This document shows positions 22,841-34,284 of a stretch of DNA of 64,000 nt, one piece after another. How positions within the stretch are numbered: position 1 is the stretch's first letter; each line of letters opens with the position of its first letter. A program made the translations under genes and the position numbers. Source of the DNA: Harmonia axyridis (lineage: Eukaryota; Arthropoda; Insecta; Coleoptera; Coccinellidae); contig NC_059503.1 of NCBI RefSeq assembly GCF_914767665.1, positions 39,556,001 through 39,620,000 of the forward strand. The letters run 5' to 3'. A model generated the notes under the pieces. The model was not told the DNA's origin. It ran no database searches and was given only the letters and a program-made list of their open reading frames with translations.

Positions 22841-23043
22841 AGGAATGTTCATCAATTGAACAGGTTAATGAATTAATTACTGACAACACACAATTGTTTC
22901 TTGATTTTTGAGTTTTCTGACAGAAAAAATGTTTATTTGTTTCTCATTTGTAAACGTCTGTTTCCAAAAACACAATGTTAATCAAGAAAGTTTATTTTAT
23001 CAAGTCACTAACTTGTAAAACTGACAGTTAACTTGCAAAATTT
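22841..23043. repeat. short hairpin at the 3' side of the recombinase pseudogene
   Basis: At 23010-23054 CTAACTTGTAAAA and its complement TTTTACAAGTTAG are separated by about 16-19 bases, forming a stem of 13 bp just downstream of the minus-strand tyrosine recombinase frame. The rest of the interval is plain AT-rich sequence. Confidence 0.4.
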
Positions 23044-23842
23044 TTACAAGTTAGTAGTATTATTTACATTAGAAAATTTTGTTTTATCGTCATATATGTT
23101 GAAAATCATGGTACAATTGTTATTTCCAGTAACACAGATTTTTCCATGTGGGTATGTCAAAAAAAATCTTAGGCTTTCTGTTCCAGGAGGCCGAAGATTT
23201 ACATATTGTCTGTATAACATGCAAGGCTTGAAGCTGCAGCCATCATCGGTTATGGTGAATCTTCTTGTTAAATTTTTTGTGTGCCGCAATGTCACAATAA
23301 TGTATTTTCCCATATCTTCTAGATCATTTATGTTTAAGGAGAGAATTTCGTCACATCGACAACATCCAAAAATCCCAAATATTGTTACAATTTTAGCCAG
23401 CAACCACTGGTCATCAGGAGCATGTAAAAGAAATTGTTCAGCCTCTTCTTTACTTAATACCTTGGCCTTTTTTGGCGTATAACGCTCATTTTTTCTTTTC
23501 AGAAACGCTATTACCTTTTGAAATCTGCAAATGACAACTAAACGTCATATTTTTCAATAAATTTTTTAAGGAAAACAAACCTGCGAACAGGGGCATTTTC
23601 TTTCATTTCCAAGCAGCTTTTCAGCCTAGACCATTTTGCCCATAAAGTATTAAGGCTGAATCTAGCTGATAGTTGATTCAAGTAGACCAACAAACATCTT
23701 CAGTTACCCCAATCACACTATTTTTGTTTTACCACTTTTTGAAGTCGTCGTATTCTCGCTCGTACCTTGAAGCTGATTTTGCAGGTATTAAACTTGAAGC
23801 TACACTACTGGCTGCCTCAATAATTTCTTTTGGTACATTCAT
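23044..23842 (-). pseudogene. Crypton-like tyrosine recombinase, one intron, one stop, catalytic C-terminus missing
   Basis: Minus strand, starting ATG at 23842 (MNVPKEIIEAASSV). The N-terminal SAM-like DNA-binding part has LIPAKSASRYEREYDDFKKW, then an in-frame TAA, then LNQLSARFSLNTLWAKWSRL. A short intron at about 23581-23526 (donor GTTTGT, acceptor CATTTGCAG) precedes a lysine-rich link (RKNERYTPKKAKVL) and the catalytic domain. GIFGCCRCDEILSLNINDLE supplies the first catalytic Arg and the following beta strands, with TLRHTKN as the beta-hairpin Lys region. The frame ends at 23044, before the HxxR and Tyr boxes. Such proteins, common in insect genomes, cut and join DNA through a tyrosine. 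With the nonsense codon and lost Tyr this copy should be inactive. Confidence 0.75.
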
Positions 23843-24024
23843 TCTCTCTTTCGCCAAAACAAATGTAAAGAAAAATAAACAAACATGTTCATGGCAACGC
23901 TTCCATAGCTTACATAGACTTGTCTATGATAGCTCACGACATTTGAGACAAATTATTGAGATTTTTTTGGAATTTATCTAACCTTTTTACAAATGAGAAA
24001 CAAATAAAATATAAAACAATACAC

Positions 24025-24122
24025 GCAAGGTAACGGGTTTTACTGACTCAAGGAGGTAACTGACTCGCCTACGGCTCGTCAATTATATCCTCCATTCGCC
24101 AGTAAAAACCCTCTTACCTTGC
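24025..24122. repeat. 98-bp imperfect hairpin upstream of the recombinase pseudogene
   Basis: GCAAGGTAACGGGTTTTACTG (24025-24045) faces CAGTAAAAACCCTCTTACCTTGC (24100-24122) in inverted orientation. A second inner pair (AGGAGGTAA with ATATCCTCC) and a GC-rich tip, ACTCGCCTACGGCTCGTC, complete it. It lies about 180 bp 5' of the start of the Crypton-like frame. It could be an element end or a recombination or regulatory site, but it may equally be an unrelated MITE. Confidence 0.55.
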
Positions 24123-24539
24123 TAGTAATGTTATATACTATTATCTGACTGAACTAACCTGGATCTATGTTGAGTTAATTTTGAGAGTTTACTTCGTAAG
24201 ATTTCTTTGTTTTCGTCAGTAAAAAATCATTTAAGAAATGTTCAATTCTTTGAGATGTTACTTATTTATAAAGCCCTATGATCCGAAACGTTATTGTTGA
24301 ACTTTAGCTTTCATGTTTCTATAAAGTTAGTGAATATATTATCTACGGAACTTTTTGAAAAATGAGCACTCTGGTGTCATTCATTTGAGGGTTGAGTGCT
24401 TAATCATTATAAAATTGTGATATATAAGGTTGTTTGTTACCTATAATGGATATTCCTCCTGGGGGGGGATATATTCACCTTAACCCAAGCCCACCCCCCC
24501 CTTGGGTAGGGCACTGTAACGAACAGATGTCATATATAG

Positions 24540-25200
24540 AAGACTGCAGAAAGCACTCTAGAATATATAGATGAATGGTTCATCAAATGGAAAAAGTAAA
24601 ATGAACTTCCAAAAGAGTCAAGCTAACCTCCCATAAAAAAAGAGAAGAGACTCAAATCTGAGGATAGATGAAGAGATAAATGGAAAAGTATCTAGGCTCA
24701 ATATGGCAAAGATGATAGTCAAGACTGAGATGATAGGCTCACATGAAAAAACATTCAAAATACGCAGTGGATGAGGCAAACAAAGATTTTACCCACTTAT
24801 AGGAAAAAAGAGCCAAATGAAACAACTTACAAACCGAACTATCTTATGGATCGGCAGCATATGGCTATGCATACAAACGTCAAGATGATACAAGTGACAA
24901 AAAATTTATAAGAGCTGCAATGGATATCCAGTGATTCGAAAAAAAACAGCAATTACCAGAAGAATGGAAAACTCTCACAGATTTCCTGAAGAGAAAGGCA
25001 GAGAAGATTTTCGAGAAAGCAATTCAACATACAAATGACGAGCTGAAACCACAAGTTGGTTAGAACCCAGTCAAAGATGTGATAAGGGTGGCAACCTATC
25101 ATGAATCACCTAGAAATCAACTAAGAAAAAACAAAGGAAAACTACATGAACAAAATCGTGAAAGAGTTAAAAAAAAAGATTCAGAAGGTTTGCCTGTAAC
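24540..25200 (+). pseudogene. possible heavily decayed non-LTR retrotransposon segment
   Basis: Plus-strand frames, with frequent stops, show DEWFIKWKK near 24575, which recalls the post-YADD box of jockey-type RTs (EW-KWKLK-N--K). Near 24900 they show KKFIRAAMDIQ, which recalls the thumb's QNK-LR-A region. The A-rich composition on the plus strand also fits an old insect non-LTR copy. The match is weak at every point and no catalytic box is visible. Confidence 0.3.
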
Positions 25201-28080
25201 CTGTAACAGCAGTCGAGGTTTAGTGAGATAGGTAGTGAGTAGAGAAATATCGATTTTGTAACTTTTTGTTAAGATAGGTCGTGTTCTTCAATACGAAGTC
25301 CCATAGTGTTGGTTCAATAGTGTTGAACCTTCCGTAAGAGTTGTTCGTCCATACAGATTAAAAAACCCTCTCTTAGACTTCTCTTCAAGAAATTAAAACG
25401 ATTAGGTAATTTCATCATAGCGATACCGTTTTGAGATCTCATCAAATAAACCATCATACCCATGATCGATTAAACAAAAACAATTATTTGTACATAAGAC
25501 ATAATTTTGTATTTTATTTTTCAAATCAATTTGAGAATAAAAACTGCTCCACATGAATTGTTCGAAATAAAATAAAGTCACTTATCAGGCAAAAAATATT
25601 TTACCTGGGAGTTAAGTGCATTATCTCGTTTTTGAAAATTTGTGAGAACTCTGTAAAAGTTGAAATTCTATTCTATAAACCTACATAATTAATAAAAAAA
25701 ATGGGGAAAGCAGTAGCGTTAAGCCTCAAGCATTTCAAATGTATACATTACCCACAAAAATTAAGACTAGATGATATTCCCTACAGAAATTACAGGGAAG
25801 TGTAAATTTTCGAATTGCCCGACAGTTGAATAATATAAACAATTTGTTCTTTCGTATGAACAATTTTTTTTATTTCGTGTGGTTTCTATGAATGAGTCTT
25901 CCTTGAATACATCTCGATCTCATTGTAAGCTCTTCATCTCGCATGAGCCCCTGCAAGTACTGATTTCGACAACAAATAATACACTAGTGAAATTGATTAG
26001 AAGACTATACCCAGCTTTGTAGCTACGAAATTCACTCCCGAGATGGAGCCATCAATAGCTCTTCTCTTGAATTTTTAAATTGGGAAATCAGAATATTCAT
26101 TTTGGCATACATAATTCATGAATTGTAATCCTTTTGTCTCAACCTCAAGATGATAAATAATTTTAATGAGATTGTCTTGTATTAGTCACCTAAAGAATTA
26201 TTCAAAAACGATTATGTTTCTCAATGGAATAAGAAAATTCATCACAAAATTCATTTTCACAAACGTATTAATCCGTTCTCTTTGAGGGTAAAAAAATATA
26301 AATTATTGTACAATTATACATGGGTTTTCAATATAAAATCGGAAGTTTTGGCATTCAATAGAAACTGTAGTGATGCGATTGATTGTAAATACTTGTGAAG
26401 TGCTCGTTTATGGATAAATAAAATGTCACAAAACTATTCTCACTAGGGACCATGATTGCCTTTTAGCGTGCTACTTACACGCGAAGAACGAGATATGTTT
26501 ATTTCAAAATTCTTGAAATTTTCGAATTCGAACAAATATACCAGAGGTTTGAAATTCTCATGTTATAGGTAAAGGAACCAAATATATCGTTTGTGTTCGT
26601 TGACAGGCAAGGTTGGTCTGATGAGTTTAAACTAGAAATGATAAATATCTAGCCGATGGAGATAATTGAAACTTGCAAAATGATGAATCGATATTTATTA
26701 CTGTTTCGAATTCTCGAAATGTATCCGTCAGTTGTGTGGATATGAAGCTTATCGATTTTGTGAGTTATCCAAAAATTCAGTTATTCAGATTCTATACGGG
26801 ATAAAGTTTTTCACCTGATTATCCCATGAATCTCTGAGTTTCTTTTGGAAAATAAAATGTTTAGTTGAGAAAGTAGTTGAAATCCCAATATGCAACAATT
26901 GAACACCTACACAAGAATACAATTTTCGTGCAGTGTCAAGTTTATGTCAAGAAAACTGAAAATCAATATTTTTTGGTTGAATTCCATGATTCTCTGAGCA
27001 TATATTATACAACGAAAAAATTGGAACTTTTCAAGTATGCATATATTATTGTTTTTGTTTCCGGAAAAGTATTGTTCCGCATTGGTGAATGAAGAATTGT
27101 ATACCTACAGATAAATGAGAATTATATGAAATATGCACACATATATTAATTATGAATTATTTAAACATCGAAGCGGCCTTTGATATATTCTTTTTCTATC
27201 GCTTTTCTCTAATCTTGGCAACTGTTTTATTCCATAAAATTCGAAATTGACAATTATGAATGGTGTATTATTAATTCTCATTCTAATCTTATGAACTTTG
27301 TGTTTTTCGACCCGCGATGAGTACCTAAATTGAAAATACATAGGTTTTTCGAAGACCACTACTTCCATATTAAAATCATTCATAAAAACTACGATCTTTC
27401 TGAAATTCGGCTATAACATTCGAGCGATTATTTTACATATTTAAACTAAATTTTAGTCTAGTCAGATATGTAAGGGTTACATGGAATTTAATTCTATTGT
27501 CTCTCTGCATTTTGAGTAGGAAATGGACTCAAACGATGAGATTCGATTCACTAATGACGAATTAGTAGACAAATTCATGAATGTCTATCCGGCAGTACAC
27601 CAACATGATTACCCCATATAATAACATGAAAATGGTAAGAAAGATAGGTTAGGGTCTCAAATACCTGGTTCAGTTCATTTATGGATACAATCAGACTAGG
27701 GGTGCCCTAAGTATGGCTGCTGGAAATTTTGTTTTTTTTTTGTTGATAACAAAATATTAATATGACCGTGATGGAATGCATTCGAAAGGAAAATTATAGT
27801 TTCTAGCCTCTTGCTAAATTTTATATTCATCGTGTATTCAGAATGATAGAAAATTCAAAAAGAACATCTAACAGAAAATATCCTACATATCCGTGACCAA
27901 AACGACGGATTCGAAATTTGGTGTATTGATAGGAAATAATAACTTTAAGATTCGAGAGACTTGCAAGCTGATTACAAGAACATATAAGATTCATGAATAA
28001 TATTGCAGAATTAATATCTAATATTTTCCCGACAGATCCTGATAAAATTACGTGTATATTCTTAAATAAAATTTCAAAGT
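25201..28080. other. no gene recognised
   Basis: Long AT-rich interval. Frames at 26877, 27150 and 27827 show no motif. I see no RNA gene, no splice-framed exon I would defend, and no clear element end. Confidence 0.45.
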
Positions 28081-28930
28081 TCAACGCAAAATTTGTTGTT
28101 GATGGCATCAAAAACATAGAAAATTCAAACGAAATACCGAAAAAACTAAATATTCCATGAAAACATAATTACTGTTTACTAAATATTCAACATTTCTGAG
28201 GTTCGTATTGGTAGCATCAGAACCATAGAAATATAAGAGTAGAATATCGGGAAAAATATTGATTATTCAATAACAGGAATTCCCGGTAAGTTGAGAATGA
28301 ATGTGCTTCCAAAATCTCCTGACTGCAAGTTGATGCTTTTTGGAATTTTTTATATTTTTGAGCTTCGTTTTTGATAGCATCAGAACCTAAGAAAATTCTA
28401 TGAAAATATTTTGAAAAAATCCTAATATTTCACAGACAACTGTTTACTGTTTAGTTATTGGAAGTGAATATGAAATAATAATATCAAGCTTTACCCATTC
28501 ATATTTCGTGTATATGGCTTCATCAAAATCATCAATTTTAATAGAATATTGACCAAAAAGAGGAAAGCAAAGCACTCGATCGAAATTGTAGTTTTTGAGT
28601 TCTCGTTCATTAATGTACCAATTGCGCCTTTGGGGACCAATCGATTCTAAACAGTCCTATGCTATCCAAGAGCGCTATTGACGCATATCAACTAGCTCAA
28701 AAAGTCTTCATTTCAAGTCAAAGTTTTGCTTCCAAGTTATATCTGCAAAAAATGATTGAAACTACAAGATTTCAGCACCAAACCTAATTCAATTGGTTAC
28801 TTCTATTTTTATTCGATCCTAAAAACGTCCCTGAAAATCTGGAAGGCATTGGAAAAGTTCATGGATTCTACGATGAAAACCGCATCAAAAATATTGAGAA
28901 TAACCCATTCAAAGTAGAATAGTCACAATC
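28081..28930. repeat. degenerate repeat array with a GCATCA-AAC core
   Basis: Diverged units share a core of GCATCAGAACC or GCATCAAAAAC followed by AGAAAATT and, about 40 bases on, an AATATT(G)AAAAAA tract. Cores lie at about 28105, 28214, 28376 and 28519, with a further weak one near 28890, so unit spacing is roughly 110-160 bp. A related block occurs at 54.79-55.06 kb. It looks like an old tandem repeat or satellite relic. Confidence 0.4.
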
Positions 28931-30760
28931 ATTTGTTGTAAATTTCAGAATAGTTTTTTGGCTTTATCTTCAAAACGGTGTATTGTTGAGCTTAGCGTTT
29001 CATATAAAAATAAAATAATCATATTTCATTCAGATACATTCCGATAGATGTATGTATTTCAAATGCAGAAATTCCATGAAAAATTATCTATCACGAACAA
29101 TGATCGCTCATTTGTTAAAAACAGTAACACCCTTGTTTTGTAACAATTTTCCATAGTGTTAATATAGTGGAGCCTTATTCACCGACTTGTTAAATGTTGT
29201 AACCTGAACTTATTTGATTGAAGTGTTTGATCTAACAGTGGAAAAGCAAATCAATAGGGTACAAAAATTAAGAATAATTAATAATCACGCTAATAGTAGT
29301 CGTTGCCTTCATTCAAAGTAAAAAAAATAATAACCCCTTATCTTATTTATGCAGCATGAATATTAGATCTTTAGGATAAAAAATAACATTTGCTAATGTT
29401 GTTTTATTTTCAAATATTTATTATAAAATTATGTCACATATATTTGAGTTATATCAAAACCTACCGAAAATTTTTCATCAGCATTATGGTCAAGAATGTA
29501 CATAAAATTTGTTCATAATGATGATGTTATGTGTGTGATATGAAACTAGGATTCATCAGTATATTATTGCAAGAATGAGAGAACTGAAAACGGCATATCA
29601 AAAACGAATTCTGTCAATTTTTTGCTATCATTCCGGATTGAATATCCTTCCCTTAGTACCCTAATTTTCTCATAACCTCGACTGCTACAACATTAAAATA
29701 TATGAATCTATCTAATCTCTGCCCTCATCGTTCGTCTGTCAATCAAGACGACTGGGTTATTTGGCCTTCTTAAACGTTTTATGCGAAAAGCGGGCCTGGA
29801 GCGTATTAGCAAATAGCATACAACCAATAGTTCGATGGAAACCAGAACAAAATTTTGAATAATTTCATGGTCTTTATCAATGATTGTATTTAATAAATGG
29901 ATAATCATTGATATTTATTTCCCAATTTTTTAAGAAGATCTGTCTGTCGGCTTGGTGAATCTATCAGTCAGACATAACAGCCCAAGTGGTAGGATCCATT
30001 GAGAATAAAATTCTTATTGTATACTATTTTCAATGAGTTGATCTGAAGGTTGAGTAGATTTTACGCCTAAAGGTAGATCTGCTGGCTACATAAAACACTG
30101 GCCAGATAGATCAGCCAGTGGCTAGGCTACCTCTCAGCTAGGTTTTTATGTAGATCATCCGATTAAGTAGATTTTCAGACAACTTGAATCGGTCAGCTTG
30201 GTGGTTTCGGCATTAGGTAGATCAGCTGGTCTACTTGAATGATTTCTAATAGGATGAATAAATTGATAGTAGATGTTGTATTAGTAGATCGATAAGAATT
30301 GTTTCTTCCTGTGTTGCTGTGAGGGTTTGTTCGATCTATGATGAAGATCTATGCCAATAAGGCATAGGGATTGTTAACCATGATTGAGTTTCTCCTTAGT
30401 ATATTCGACATATAGTGCTTTTTATATATTATTTCCAATGGTGAATCATAAGAAACAAATTTAAGGGGTAATCCGAATATTCAGAAAATCTTTTTCCAAA
30501 ATCAATTCCTAAAGGTATGATATTTTGAAATATTCCTTGAATAGAATCGAATGAATACTTTTCGAGTTATTCAACAATGAACGTCCTATTTCTATACATA
30601 AATCTATAGTAATACACTGAAAGCATTCTGACGAAACTATATTTTTGAAGTAAGCGACCACTGTTATTCAAAAAAAGTATTAAAAATACTTTTTTTTCGT
30701 ACTTTGGACTGGTTCAGGTGTTAAGAGGGTACTCTTAACACCTCCTGAAATTTTCACTGG
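28931..30760. other. no gene; degenerate GTAGATC-type repeats at 29940-30300
   Basis: Between 29940 and 30300 a motif like GTAGATC(A/T)GCTGG recurs with GGCTTGGTG-type companions in both orientations, giving a degenerate low-copy repeat. The rest is AT-rich without features. A short hairpin (AGGTGTTAAGAG with its complement) stands at 30716-30743. Confidence 0.4.
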
Positions 30761-30765
30761 AAATC

Positions 30766-30914
30766 GACGGGTTTCATAAAACTTTGCTGATTGACCCAGC
30801 AACTCGTTGATCCTATTTTGAAATCTATGGAAGTGTCAAAAATTAACTGAAATTGAACACAGAAATTATTTCATCGAGCAAATCACCACGATGAAAGTTT
30901 TATGAATTCCACCA
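30766..30914 (+). repeat. 150-bp MITE, copy 1
   Basis: Starts CGACGGGTTTCATAAAAC and ends AAGTTTTATGAATTCCACC, so the ends are inverted repeats of about 15 bp. The whole block is closely similar, in the same orientation, to 57346-57490, including the core GAACTGAAATTGAACACAGAA (here with one base changed). It is non-coding. Confidence 0.65.
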
Positions 30915-31030
30915 TTACTTAAACAAGTATTATGATTGTAATTTGTACATTATAATTGGTATAGATGTCAGTATCTAATTATTTCGTTCATGCTTGTATT
31001 GGATAGATGTGGCGACTTCATCCTAACTAC

Positions 31031-31195
31031 TAAAACCCGCCACTCACCGGGCTCCCGATTTCGAGTATTCGGAGCGCCTTCCAGTCGGTCAGTCAAGTTC
31101 AGTCTTTAATCAACAATTAGGCGGTCAAGTCCCGAGTTGCCCCAGACTGTAAAAAGACTGGAAGCCGGCTTCCAAGGAGCCTGGAGAGTGGACGA
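31031..31195. repeat. hairpin element, copy 1
   Basis: CCCGCCACTCACC opens an arm that pairs imperfectly with GGCTTCCAAGGAGCCTGGAGAGTGG at the far side. The central part TTCCAGTCGGTCAGTCAAGTTC and the downstream GTCCCGAG are shared with the copy at 33421-33603. The outer stems differ in sequence between the two copies. The block is GC-richer than its surroundings and non-coding. Confidence 0.6.
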
Positions 31196-32663
31196 CGTAA
31201 GGAAAAGTTGTTCATTTTTACATATATTCCTTCTGATCTAAGCTAATAGTTCACTATATTCTTCAAAATTTACATAATTCTTTGCTATTTTATGGCTTTC
31301 ATCTCCATTTTTATAATTTTTCAACTTTAAAAAGTGATTTGAAAAAGGCTGTTTTTAGAACTTCGGATACGCCTCATTCAGCTGATGATTTTCACCGGAA
31401 CAACTGAGCGGAAGTTTCTCGATCTAATCTGATTCTTTTCGAAATACGCAGCCAGAGGGATCAGCAGTGAATATCGGATGGTGTGGGATCTCTAGAGGGG
31501 AGGCATCCAGACTGGCAGACGCCGGCGTCTAGTTACGTCATCGTGGCGTCTGGCAGAGAGACCACTACTCTGAGAGGACTGAAGCAGGACAGGACGAGAC
31601 GATGGTGATTTTGTCCGAGATTTATTGCTTTCGAAAAAGTCCGGCTTGTATCAGATGGTGCATCGATGCAGATGTAATGGAATGGAATAGTGGTCGTGTT
31701 TATTCCAATTTTTCTGATTTCTTATATTTTTGAGGGTCGTTCCATTCTTCATTCGAAGAAATATTCTTTTTTTGGTGTCCTCGAATTTTTTCATTAACCC
31801 TTCGTCAGGCGCGCGGTATTTTCTAACGTTTTCTTCTCTTGGCTGATCAGGAGAGGGGATTGTCGCATAAAGTTCAAGAAGAAAACGCGCTTGTTTATTG
31901 TTGCATTTTTCTCCACTAAGTATTTTTATCTTTGCCTACACATGGTGACCCGAGGAGAAAAGCGAAAAACGGATACCATGAATGAGGGTCATCATGGAGG
32001 ACTCATATCAAGAGGTTTCAATCGCCTGAGTTCCTTCGTTTGGGATATACCCGGTGATCTTCATTGTATGAATGAAATTTCACAGTTCAATAACTCTTCG
32101 ACTGTACGACCAAATAATTTGGAATTTTGAAAGCGGCTTTACTATCGCCTTCTTTCAATATTTCTGAAATCGCATAAATCAGATCCGGACTAGTAAAATT
32201 TTAGGCTATTTATATTCTCGTAAATATTGGATCATCCCGTGAGTGACAATAATGCTCTTTTTCGTTTTCATAACCACAAAGAATTATTTCATAATAAAAA
32301 TTTTGAAAATCTGCTTGACACCGTCATACAGGGTGATCAACCAACATTCCCTCAATAGGAAAAATTCATCGATAATAATTTTCGAAGATTTTCACCCTTT
32401 ACGAATGCCTTCCTGAAATTTCACTCCAATTTAAAAATACAGAACCGGACAAGCAAAATTTTAGACTATACTTCCGGTGATATCGGACGTACGTACGTGA
32501 ACATTATAATTTTTTTATTTTTATGACTGAAAAAGACTACTAGTGTTTAAGTTCAGATTAAGCTATCAAATTAAAATGAAAGTGTTCAGAAATGAAACCT
32601 AATCATATGAGAAAACTTCAAATCAACAAACTGGAGAATGAATAGAACAAAAATTAACCTTTC
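31196..32663. other. no gene; GC-rich island at 31490-31625 and repeat blocks at 32.14-32.54 kb
   Basis: At 31490-31625 a GC-rich patch contains a perfect palindrome AGACGCCGGCGTCT and a TTACGTCA site resembling a CRE/ATF element, which suggests regulatory DNA or an untranslated exon. Two related blocks with GTAAAATTTTAGGCTAT / GCAAAATTTTAGACTAT stand at about 32190 and 32450, and CATACAGGGTG at 32330 looks like a MITE end between them. Confidence 0.35.
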
Positions 32664-33073
32664 CTATCGCTTAACGTTGTCGTAAGTGATCCACTTTTCA
32701 TCACCAGTCACCAATCGCTTCAAAAACGGGTCGAGTTCGTTGCGATTCAGCAGAGATTCGCAGATGGAATTTCGATCCATGTTTTTTTGCGTTAACTCGT
32801 GTGGTAGCCACACACCGAGCTTCTTCTTGAGACTAGCCTTATGCATATAGTTCCAAACGGCAGTCGAATTCGATATGTTTATGATTTTATCGACATTTTG
32901 GAGAATTGGCCTCCCAGTGCATCTTTGACATCGAAATTACCGGAACGAAATCGACGAATCCAAAATTGCGAGTGATCAGCTGTTACAGTATCAGGACCAT
33001 CACTGTAAAATATAGCGTATTTTCTCTTTACTAGTGTCCATTTTTGACGCGCGTTAAAACTCAACTCAGTCAA
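32664..33073 (-). pseudogene. mariner transposase, N-terminal half
   Basis: Minus strand, two frames in order. 33073-32879 has the N-terminal helix-turn-helix region with FWIRRFRSGNFDVKDA, the standard linker of mauritiana/irritans-type mariners. 32846-32664 has KKKLGVWLPHELTQKNMDR, then SLLNRNELDPFLKRLVTGDE and KWITYDN. GDEKWI carries the first catalytic Asp of the mariner DD34D triad. The block that should come between the two frames (second HTH) is about 90 residues in normal mariners and is largely deleted here. The protein stops right after YDNVKR, so the second and third Asp are absent. It is a non-functional, internally deleted copy, but well conserved at residue level. Confidence 0.85.
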
Positions 33074-33420
33074 CTTATCACAAAACTATCAAAAAAGTTT
33101 TTGTAGTACGAATTCTCATTTTTCTTACGCCATCTAGTAGAACCCGATCGGATTCATACAACGCAAAAATATAACTGAAGCCAACTTTTGACAAAATAAT
33201 GGTTTTCTTTTAACTACACCTAATATTATATACTACATTCTGGAGATATAGTCTAAAATGAAGTGTTATCTAGGAAGAACTTGAAATGTGGAAAAAACCT
33301 CAATTTTCAACTATAAATTTCTATAAAATATTCTTCTTCCTCTTTAAGTTTTCATTTAATATATGTATAGGATTTGCTTGAGTACCTCCTCTCTTTCAAT
33401 ACGTATATTAGAATTGACTA

Positions 33421-33603
33421 ATGCCCGCCACTCACGAAGCGTTTTTTCGAGCGTTTGGTAGCAAGCGTTCAAGAGATTCCAGTCGGGCAGTCAAGTTCAT
33501 TCTCTGATTTACAGTCGTGCGGCCGTGTCCCGAGCTGCCCGACTGGAATCTCTTGAACGCTTACTACCAAACGCTCGAAAAAACGCTTCGTGAGTAGCGG
33601 CCA
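33421..33603. repeat. hairpin element, copy 2, near-perfect 70-bp arms
   Basis: Arms 33421-33490 and 33535-33603 are inverted repeats with only a few mismatches (GCAAGC against its GTAAGC-type partner, and changes at the outer tip). The loop, 33491-33534, contains TCAAGTTCATTCTCTGATT and GTGTCCCGAG. The arm begins ATGCCCGCCACTCACGAAGC. Non-coding. The loop matches copy 1 at 31031-31195 but the stems do not. Confidence 0.8.
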
Positions 33604-33652
33604 TAAAAGAATAAAAAATATAGCTTAAAATTTCAAAATCTTGAGTTATGAT

Positions 33653-34049
33653 GAATTTGAGTTGTCCAAGTACATAATCTCCTCATAAACACCCTGTACA
33701 TTTTTGGCCCATACCACAAAAATGTCATCAAAAAGTATTGACGGGATCAGAAATAAACTGCAGAAATATAAAAAAATGTGTCGTCACCATTTTTTTCATA
33801 AGAATCCACATCATCAACCATTGAGTCTTCAACCAATGCCATATTGCTGAAATTGTCGTCAAATAAGCTATCTAATGATGCAATAATATACTGGATGTGT
33901 TAATGGAAATAAGGGAGCAGTAGTCTGTTTTCGATATAATCGGAAGATGTAGAGGTCTACTAATAGTTTAGGCAGAAAGATCATTGCATCAAACCCCAAC
34001 ATGCAAATTTTCCTCACAAATCTTTCACAGTTTTCCATTGACCTCTAAC
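33653..34049 (+). repeat. dispersed 0.4-kb repeat, copy A
   Basis: Shares with 40372-40801, in the same orientation, a series of tracts: TTGAGTTGTCC, CTCATAAACACCCT, GCCATATTGCTGAAATTGTC, ATCTAATGATG and CAAACCCCAA. Identity is roughly three quarters by eye. The contained ACACCCTGTA is a typical MITE end motif in this window. Non-coding mobile-element relic. Confidence 0.65.
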
Positions 34050-34257
34050 AGACATCCTGGTGGATCACCTTGTATAATGTATAGTTTTCGTCTACCACGC
34101 TAATCGTATCTGTTCAATTTTCTGGACTAGGTACAATTTCTATTTGAATATTCTTGAATCATTGGAAATAACTGAACCGAAAGCATCAAATACTCATCTA
34201 ATCACATTACCCTCAATTTTTCACCGACCCACCATCTGGCAGACCTGAGTCAGCCTG

Positions 34258-34284
34258 TATAAAAAACGTGTTCGCGTTTCAGTT
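34258..34284 (+). promoter_or_regulatory. candidate TATA box and initiator
   Basis: TATAAAA at 34258-34264 is followed by TCAGTT at 34279-34284, the arthropod initiator consensus. A GC-rich stretch begins right after it. The distance from the TATA start to the initiator A, 23 bp, is shorter than the usual 30 or so. No coding exon can be tied to it. Confidence 0.25.

Noticed and set aside
23033..23482. 149-codon open frame on the plus strand
   Set aside because: It is the shadow of the minus-strand tyrosine recombinase frame, which has clear family motifs while this one has none.
24454..24500. Runs of eight G and eight C that could form a hairpin or quadruplex
   Set aside because: Short homopolymer runs in otherwise AT-rich repeats, with no partner feature; too little to claim a function.
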